Below are positions 56,901 through 64,000 of a DNA stretch of 64,000 nt, piece by piece. This DNA comes from Strigamia acuminata. Taxonomy: Eukaryota > Arthropoda > Chilopoda > Geophilomorpha > Linotaeniidae. The stretch lies in the NCBI GenBank assembly GCA_949358305.1, contig OX442318.1, positions 6,806,501-6,870,500 of the forward strand, read 5' to 3'. The translations under genes were made by a program, and so were the position numbers. Numbering within the stretch: the first letter of the stretch is position 1; each line of letters opens with the position of its first letter. The notes under the pieces are model-generated. The model did no database searches and was not told where the DNA came from. It worked only from the letters and a program-made list of their open reading frames with translations.

Positions 56901-57754
56901 TCTTGTTTTTGAAAATTGAATTTTCTTGTTTTTGAAAATTGAATTTTCTTGTTTTTGAAAATGAAAATTGAATTTTCTTGTTTTTGAAAATAAAAATTTG
57001 ATTTTCTTGTTTTAGAAAATAAAAATTGAATTTTTAATTTTTGTTTTTTAATTTTTTCTTTTCTTTTTTACTTTGCTTAGAATCGAATCATTATTATTTC
57101 TTTTTCAATTTATTAATTTTTGAAATTCCAATTCCAGATTTCGCTTAGTATGATGCTACCAGGTCTAGATGCCGAAAAACTGAAATGTCAACAAAACCTA
57201 ATTGAAATCATCAACGAAATTGAGCTGCCGAAAGTAAAAGAAGCGTCGCCGCAACTAACCGAAGCGCAATCGCTTCTCGAAGTCGGCGCAGCCATTTCCC
57301 GCTTGATCAAATCAGACAGCAAAATCATTTCCCGTTCCACGCCCGATTCCCTCCATTTGTGCGAGCGGAAAAACCCACCAGATCTTCCAGATGGTAACAA
57401 TAACAAACCAAACAAAAATCAAACACTTAAAATCGAATTTATCTGTGTTTAGACCGAGTAATATCCGGCGGAGACGACTCCGACTATTACACTCCCGAAG
57501 ATCCCGGAACAACTTTATTGAGCTGCGACCATTTCGATAAAGAATCGCAAGCGAACCAAGCAACGGAGCGCGAATTGAAACCCAAATTAAACCATCCCTC
57601 ATTCATCGATTGCGTTTCCCTCCCAGGGACCCCGCAAAGCCAGGCGAGCAATCGCAGCAGTGGCGACAGTTTCAGCAGTTCATCGAGCACGAGACTCTTG
57701 TTGCCGCCTCATCAAAGCCAAGAGACTTTATCCGAAGACAAACCCACTCAATAA
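53986..57754 (+). CDS. MGRN1: Mahogunin/RNF157-type RING E3 ubiquitin ligase
   Basis: Ten exons, 53986-54073, 54129-54247, 54359-54612, 54679-54863, 55465-55622, 55688-55921, 55980-56142, 56209-56378, 57138-57393 and 57453-57754, encode 642 residues. It transfers ubiquitin to endosomal and cytoplasmic substrates (TSG101 in vertebrates). MGILAS at the N-terminus fits an N-myristoylation signal (Gly2, Ser6). The DAR2-like N-terminal domain has SHFIMGGERFDTP, YLFGENADLNFLG and LNIRKESLR-type motifs, then PLKQKQFVDGLCYLLQEIYGIE. The C3HC4-type RING is at 282-320 (CVICMCDIRDTLILPCRH ... CPICRAPF), with all zinc ligands present. The tail is disordered, with YEAVSLIEALNG conserved. MGRN1 and RNF157 are vertebrate paralogues, so the invertebrate gene is a co-orthologue. 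Exons 8-9 have no certain match to known proteins. Confidence 0.93.
54895..55440. other. Large intron 4 of the E3 ligase gene with duplicated ends
   Basis: AAGGGAAAAATGCATCCCGC and related segments occur near both ends of this intron, in opposite orientation (CCCGCAAACTCTCTATT near 55373-55390 against AATAGAGAGTTTGCGGG near 54893-54910). This gives inverted terminal repeats of about 17 bp or more around roughly 500 bp, suggesting a non-autonomous DNA transposon inserted in the intron. Confidence 0.6.
56405..57060. repeat. Two opposed AT-rich arrays in E3 ligase intron 8
   Basis: 56410-56760 repeats AACAAAAAAATTTAATTTTT, with a block of about 145 bp present twice. 56785-57020 repeats GAATTTTCTTGTTTTTGAAA, which is roughly the reverse complement of the first type. 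The transcript could fold into a long hairpin. Confidence 0.9.
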
Positions 57755-57756
57755 AT

Positions 57757-58006
57757 ATAAGAAATGTATTCGAAATATGAAATACTTGTAGTATAGGCTG
57801 CTAATAAATTATTCTATGAACTTAAAACGGTGAATAAAGTCATTTTAATTGCATTTTTATTCATTTTTGTAGGAGACATTTTTAGTTTGGTAGCGAGAAA
57901 AGGCGGACAATTTGGTAGCGAGAAAAGAAATTTATTCGATATACAAAATACGTGTAATATATTTTGCTATTAAATAATAATATGAACGCAAACGGTGAAT
58001 AAAAGT
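57757..58006. repeat. Duplicated 3' UTR end of the E3 ligase gene
   Basis: About 85 bp around AAGAAATGTATTCGA ... GAACTTAAAACGGTGAATAAAG (57757-57841) recurs at 57924-58006 with about 80% identity. Each copy holds an AATAAA, so two alternative polyadenylation sites result. Confidence 0.8.
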
Positions 58007-58150
58007 CTTTATTTTTGTTAATTTTTGTTAATTTTTATTAATTTTTACAGCATAAATTTTGAATTTGGTAACGATAAAAAGCGGACATTTTGGCGCTTAT
58101 AAAAGGCGATTCGCGGAGGCCCCAAGCGGTGGTTTAGCGAACTGCACTCA

Positions 58151-58207
58151 ATGTCCGACTCCGACTGGCGAAATCTGATTGAAAAGCGCAAAGTTTGTCG
58201 AAATTGA
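58151..58207 (+). CDS. Short upstream ORF in the ABHD13 leader
   Basis: An 18-codon ATG-initiated frame (MSDSDWRNLIEKRKVCRN) ends 40 bp before the first ATG of ABHD13. If the leader starts upstream, this could lower translation of the main frame. It might also be chance. Confidence 0.3.
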   Translation: MSDSDWRNLIEKRKVCRN

Positions 58208-58247
58208 GAATGTTTGGCTACATATTGGACGATCTCGGGCATGACTA

Positions 58248-61200
58248 ATGAATATTATGGTCGGTTTGCAAGTGCACATGAATAAAACAGCCACAACTTG
58301 CGCTGCAACCAACGAAACGACGTCAACAGTGAGCAGCAGCCAGCATGCACTTAGTCGCGCAAATGCCAGCAACAAAATGCCTACACCCTTGCCCCGTAAC
58401 TTGGATCCACAAAATAAGGACTTTACCCTTATTAAGTTCGTCAGTAAGATAGTGCTGGGAATTCTTATGAGATTTTGGGCTTTAGCTGGAGCTGCCATAC
58501 TAGCAATTTTATTGCTCTATTGGCTATATGGTGGTTGGATTGCATTTTGTCTCTTATGCTTTGCTAGTTCAGGTAGAAATTTGAAAAACTTCAAAAAATT
58601 AATTTAAAAAATTATAAAAATATTTTTTATTTTATTTAGGGATTTTATACCATGCTGGTGACAGGTTATTGTATCATCCTGATCAGCCACCAACTTCTAG
58701 GTTGTATGTTCCCTCGCCTAAGATATTTGGACTTCAGTATGAGAATTTGTACATCAGGACTAAAGATGGAGTTAAAATCAATGTAGTTTTAATTAAGTAT
58801 TCGTCGAACCCTAAAAAAGCACCTACTGTTGTGTTTTTTCACGGAAATGCAGGCAATGTGGGCCACAGGTGAATATTAAGCGTGGATTTATGTGGAAATC
58901 TTAATTTTGTGTGTTTTTGTTTTGATTTTTTTTTTATAAATAGACTTTTGAATGCGAAAGGGTTTCTCAATATGGGTTTGAATGTCCTGATGGTTGAGTA
59001 TCGTGGATACGGCGTCAGTGAAGGAACTCCTTCGGAAGATGGTAAGGTTGTGTTTGTGTTTGCGTCCGGTATCTTGATGCCAAAATCAAATTAAAAAATT
59101 GTTGTAAATGCAACGAGAAAGAATATCACTCGTGTGCAATTAAGAATTTTAGACTTTTGTGTTTTTATGTGCAGAAAATGGAATGTATCTGAATTTGGTA
59201 TTGCTATACTGGGCGTTGAGATTTTTATTGACATTGTGACAATTTTAGGTGCCAAAATGTTGCAATATAAATGCAGATATACAATTTTAAATGCAAAATC
59301 GTAATTTAAGATGCAAAAATGTAATTTTAGACGTAAAATTGTAATTTTAAACGCAAAATTGTAATTTTAAACGCAAAATTGTAATTTCAAACGCAAAATT
59401 GTAATTTTAAACGCAAAATTGTAATTTTAAACGCAAAATTGTAATTTCAAACGCAAAATTGTAATTTTAAACGCAAAATTGTAATTTTAAACGCAAAATT
59501 GTAATTTTAAACGCAAAATTGTAATTTTAAACGCAAAATTGTAATTTTAAACCCAAAATTGTAATTTTAAACGCAAAATTGTAATTTTAAACGCAAAATT
59601 GTAATTTCAAACGCAAAATTGTAATTTTAAACGCAAAATTGTAATTTTAAACGCAAAATTGTAATTTTAAACGCAAAATTGTAATTTTAAACGCAAAATT
59701 GTAATTTTAAACGCAAAATTGTAATTTTAAACGCAAAATTGTAATTTTAAACGCAAAATTGTAATTTTAAACGCAAAATTGTAATTTTAAACGCAAAATT
59801 GAAATTTTAGACGCAAAATTGAAATTTTAGACGCAAAAATGTTATTTTAGATGCAAAATACTGTAATTTTAATACAATTATACAATTTTAAATGCAAAAA
59901 ATGTAATTTTAGACAAAAAAATTGCAATTTTATATCATTAATGCGATTTTAGATGTAATAATGCGATTTTAGATGCAAAAACACAATTTTAGATGCAAAA
60001 ACGCAATTTTAGATGGAAAAGTGCGATTTTAGATGCAAAAATGCGATTTTAGATGCAAAAAATGCAATTTTGGATACAAAAATTCAATCTTATGTCATTA
60101 TTAATTCAATTCAATATTTTTCATTCCAGGTTTATATTTAGACGCAGAAGCTGCAATGGATTTTCTATTAGCCCGGACAGACATTAATCACGAAATGATA
60201 ATTGTGTTTGGTAGATCATTAGGAGGTGCAGTAGCCAGCCATTTGGCCTATCAGAGCGACTATAGCAAATGGATAGCTGCACTTATTTTAGAGAACACTT
60301 TTACTCGCATACCGGAAATCGCTCGCGTTCTATTTAACGTGTGGATTATTAAATGTATTCCTAATTGGTTTTATAAAAATCAGGTAAAAAAATTTTACGT
60401 GAAAATTTACAATATTAAATTTATTTTCGTTTTATATTTCTCATTTTTTTCATTTTTTTTTATTTTAGTTCAATTCTCGCAAAAAAATTAAACACATTAA
60501 GGTCCCAACACTATTTATATCTGGATTAGCAGATTCTCTCATACCGCCCTGGATGATGTTAGAATTATATCAGGTAAATTATAATATTTAATCACTAAAC
60601 TACTAAATTAAATTCTGGGTGGGAAAATGAAAATGAAAATTTTAACTAAATTATGGTCTAAAAAGGCCCAGAGTGCAAATATGAGCCTAAAAAAGCCTAC
60701 AGAGTGCATTTACAGGCCTGAAATTACACAAAAATTGAGTATTTGCACGAAAAAATGCATATTTACACGGAAAAATGCGTATTTACACAAAAAAATGCAA
60801 ATTTACACAAAATTCTGCAAATTTACATAAAATTCTGCGAATTTACACAAAATTCTGAAAATTTACACAAAATTCTGCAAATTTACTCAAAATTCTGCAA
60901 ATTTACACAAAATTCTGCAAATTTACACAAAATTCTGCAAATTTTCACAAAATTGTGCAAATTTACACAAAATTGTGCAAATTTACACAAAGTTCTCCAA
61001 ATTTACACAAAATTCTGCATTATTTATACAAAATTCTGCATTATTTATACAAAATTCTGCATTATTTATACAAAATTCTGCATTATTTATACAAAATTCT
61101 GCATTATTTATACAAAATTCTGCATTATTTATACAAAATTCTGCATTATTTATACAAAATTCTGCATTATTTATACAAAATTCTGCATTATTTATACAAA

Positions 61201-62035
61201 ATTCTGCATTATTTATACAAAATTCTGCATTATTTATACAAAATTCTGCATTATTTATACAAAATTCTGCATTATTTATACAAAATTCTGCATTATTTAT
61301 ACAAAATTCTGCATTATTTATACAAAATTCTGCATTATTTATACAAAATTCTGCATTATTTATACAAAATTCTGCATTATTTATACAAAATTCTGCATTA
61401 TTTATACAAAATTCTGCATTATTTATACAAAATTCTGCATTATTTATACAAAATTCTGCATTATTTATACAAAATTCTGCATTATTTATACAAAATTCTG
61501 CATTATTTATACAAAATTCTGCATTATTTATACAAAATTCTGCATTATTTATACAAAATTCTGCATTATTTATACAAAATTCTGCATTATTTATACAAAA
61601 TTCTGCATTATTTATACAAAATTCTGCATTATTTATACAAAATTCTGCATTATTTATACAAAATTCTGCATTATTTATACAAAATTCTGCATTATTTATA
61701 CAAAATTCTGTATATTTACACAAAAAAATTATTTTTGCACTAAATACAAATTGAATTCTGTGTAAAAAAAATGCATTTTCTTATTTTGTTCATTAAATTT
61801 GTAATCATGTCGTATCTGATCAAAATTAGACATGTTTCTGTCTTCCGTTTTCGTTGTTTATGCAGCAACTTGCTATTTAACCGCTACGTTATTATTATTT
61901 CAGATTTCTCTTAGTCCGTTGAAACGTTTAGCCCGGTTTGAATCGGGGACTCACAACGATACATGGCAATGCGATAAATATTTTGATACAATCAGCAATT
62001 TTTTAAACGAAGTTTGTAAAACGCTAAAATTATAA
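58248..62035 (+). CDS. ABHD13: Alpha/beta hydrolase domain-containing protein 13
   Basis: Six exons, 58248-58572, 58640-58868, 58944-59041, 60130-60383, 60469-60573 and 61904-62035, encode 380 residues (human 337). ABHD13 is a single-pass type II membrane serine hydrolase of uncertain substrate; the family includes the Bem46/depalmitoylase-like enzymes. A Thr/Ser/Asn-rich N-terminus of about 60 residues precedes one or two hydrophobic segments (about 70-107). Then come GILYHAGDRLLYHP, FFHGNAGNVGHR (oxyanion region), EYRGYG.SEG, nucleophile Ser247 in GRSLGG, Asp324 in SGLADSLIPP and His354 in GTHNDTWQC: a full catalytic triad. Start: the first ATG is used, but the in-frame ATG four codons in is also possible. 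Introns 3 and 5 are dominated by minisatellites. Confidence 0.94.
59270..60090. repeat. 20-bp minisatellite in ABHD13 intron 3
   Basis: The homogeneous core 59335-59815 has about 24 copies of GTAATTTTAAACGCAAAATT with TTTCAA variants at a few positions. Decayed units (GATTTTAGATGCAAAAATGC) surround it up to about 50 bp before the next exon. Confidence 0.97.
60740..61720. repeat. 21-bp minisatellite in ABHD13 intron 5
   Basis: The homogeneous core 61016-61710 has about 33 copies of a 21-bp unit (TTATACAAAATTCTGCATTA plus T). It is preceded by a related 20-bp subfamily (AATTTACACAAAATTCTGCA) at 60790-61015. It produces false frames of 246-340 residues in four frames. Confidence 0.97.
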
Positions 62036-62575
62036 AAACCCCATACTGACCTAATACAAATTTATTTTTATTTAAAAACAACAGGTGTCTTACACATTTC
62101 AACAGGAAAAACACGTAGATAAGACGGGATTTGTTACCATCCAAATGCCACCTGCCGTAATTTGATGCGTAGCCACAATCAGCATAATTACAATTATTCT
62201 ATACGTGTTTGCCCATAGTGAATTCTATCAATGGCTGAGCCAATTGCATTCTCTTATTATTGTTTTCTATTATTTTCACCCAGACTTTGGTATCTGCAGT
62301 GCATTTTGTTGGTTTTCATTTTTAAAAATTGATGTTTCAGCAATTTATTTCATTTTTTAAAAGCAAAATGTCAACGAAGGAAGAAATTACTTAAAATTAT
62401 GTATATAAAGTTTTGTAATTTCAAATGAAATATAGTATTTATGAAGTCTAGCCTATTCATATTAGTTGTGTTTTTTCTTTCTGATTTGTGCCGCTAGATG
62501 GAGTTGGGCTAAACACCAGTATTATTATTATACTGTATAATAATACGGTGACACAAGTTCATCAATGCGAGGTTA
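62036..62575. other. ABHD13 3' flank, no further gene seen
   Basis: AT-rich sequence. There is no clean AATAAA close to the stop. A CTCF-like CCGCTAGATGGAG occurs at about 62492-62504. No coding region recognised. Confidence 0.5.
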
Positions 62576-63235
62576 TGAAAAATCAACGATTTTAGCCCAA
62601 AAATTAACGATTTTAGCCAAAAAATCAACGATTTTAGCCTAAAAAACAACGATTTTAGCCCAAAAATCAACGATTTTAGCCCAAAAATCAACGATTTTAG
62701 CCCAAAAATCAACGATTTTAGCCCAAAAATCAACGATTTTAGCCCAAAAATCAACGATTTTAGCCCAAAAATCAACGATTTTAGCCCAAAAATCAACGAT
62801 TTTAGCCCAAAAATCAACGATTTTAGCCCAAAAATCAACGATTTTAGCCCAAAAATCAACGATTTTAGCCCAAAAATCAACAATCTTAGCCCAAAAATCA
62901 ACGATTTTAGCCCAACAATTGACATTTTAGACCAAAAATTGACATTTTAGACCCAAAATTGATATTTTAAATCAAAAATTGACATTTTAGACCAAAAATT
63001 GACATTTTAGACCAAAAATTGACATTTTAGACTCAAAATTGATATTTTAAATAAAAAATTGACATTTTAGACCAAAAATTAACATTTTAGACCAAAAATT
63101 AACATTTTAGACCAAAAATTAACATTTTAGACCAAAAATTAACATTTTAGACCAAAAATTAACATTTTAGACCCAAAATTGATATTTTAAATCAAAAATT
63201 GACATTTTAGACTACAAATTGACATTTTATTTGTT
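62576..63235. repeat. Two adjoining 20-21 bp minisatellites
   Basis: 62580-62915 has about 16 copies of a 21-bp unit (AACGATTTTAGCCCAAAAAT plus C). 62920-63230 has about 15 copies of a 20-bp unit (GACATTTTAGACCAAAAATT). The switch occurs within one unit, which suggests the second array grew from a variant of the first. Confidence 0.97.
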
Positions 63236-63740
63236 TGTCTATTTATGTATTTTATGTTTAGAAAACCCTGAACATAATTGTCAGTTTCTAGAACTGACGC
63301 TGCCTAGTCGAGTAGAATTAATAATTCTCTACTTTTTCTTAGAATTAATAAAAAAAATATTATATAATTGATGACAATATGGAAATACCCAGACATGTCT
63401 GAGAAAAAAATTGAAACCTATTTGAATTTTATCAAGAAATCAGGAACACAAAAGTTTCTATTTTTAAAAACAAATTTAAAATTCAGATATTCTCAAATCA
63501 CAGAAATAAAATGGAAGATGTTATCCAATGAATAAATAAATTAAATTAAAAATAAAAGACACGCGTCGATATATTATTATTTTTTTTATTACTATTTATA
63601 ATAATAATGTTATGATATTATTTTATTTCTCGATTATTTTAATGCGAAACAAGGGACACATAATTTACCGTATCGTCTAATTTTAATCTGGCTTTAAATT
63701 TTAGGAGAAATAGGAATTTCCGTTTCGACTTTTATCGATT
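63236..63740. other. AT-rich stretch, no gene seen
   Basis: There are no open frames of note and no RNA gene recognised. Confidence 0.5.
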
Positions 63741-63744
63741 GCAA

Positions 63745-64000
63745 CCGTTTTTACACGTTATAAATACAATTTTACACGTTATAAATACGATTCTACACGT
63801 TATAAATACGATTTTATACGTTATAAATACGATTTTACACGTTATAAATACGATTTTAAACGTTATAAACACGATTTTACATGTTTTTACACGTTTTTAC
63901 ACGTTTTAAATCTGATATTATACGTTTTAAATGTTTTAAATCTGATATTATACGTTTTATACGTTTTAAATCTAATATTATACGTTTTACACGTTTTCAA
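63745..64000. repeat. Minisatellite running off the window end
   Basis: About 12 units: first a 21-bp type (CACGTTATAAATACGATTTT plus A), then TACGTTTTAAATCTGATATT-type units. It continues past base 64000. Confidence 0.95.

Noticed and set aside
60743-61765. 340-residue frame and three overlapping frames of about 250 residues
   Set aside because: A stop-free 21-bp array in ABHD13 intron 5; the frames overlap one another and end with the array.
62509-62925. 138-residue minus-strand frame of LIFGLKS repeats
   Set aside because: A 21-bp minisatellite artefact.

Overview
This is eukaryotic nuclear DNA from a small-genome, AT-rich invertebrate. Genes are split by short GT-AG introns (often 50-100 bp), CpG is not depleted in exons, and every recognisable protein is animal. 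A secreted cystine-knot peptide, a perforin-2 relic, a DUF1647-type glycosyltransferase and a short TTAGG-like tract fit an arthropod or another ecdysozoan. I cannot name the species. No rRNA, tRNA, CRISPR or prokaryotic feature was found.

Layout. 1-7090: a tandem duplication of about 5 kb carrying two near-identical knottin genes. 7239-26359: a compact run of housekeeping genes: a divergent actin (+), SCO1 (-), a DUF1647 glycosyltransferase (+), TRMO (-), LARP6 (+) and a complete class II PI3-kinase (+, 22 coding exons). 26360-28000: a small spliced locus with duplicated first exons. 28200-41200: about 13 kb without a recognisable protein. It is built of satellites, fold-back elements and repeated exon-like modules that keep minus-strand splice signals. 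41504-42550: a perforin-2 (MPEG1) gene broken by a frameshift and loss of the MACPF core (-). 43867-53827: hormone-sensitive lipase, MED27 and ZIP11, all on the minus strand. 53986-57754: a mahogunin/RNF157 E3 ligase (+), divergent from ZIP11 across 158 bp that contain a perfect CRE. 58248-62035: ABHD13 (+). 62036-64000: minisatellites only.

The genes do not form an operon or a single pathway. Shared themes are lipid and membrane signalling (PIK3C2, HSL, ABHD13), metal handling (SCO1 copper, ZIP11 zinc) and divergent gene pairs with very short shared promoters.

The most striking property is that almost every larger intron or intergenic gap holds its own AT-rich minisatellite with a 20-21 bp unit. 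Each array has a different sequence, but most share an A-run / TTTTA skeleton. These arrays create long false ORFs in several frames. Three introns (in PIK3C2, MED27 and ZIP11) appear to use GC-AG splice sites. All exon borders were placed by eye from splice consensus, reading phase and protein-family knowledge; no search was run.
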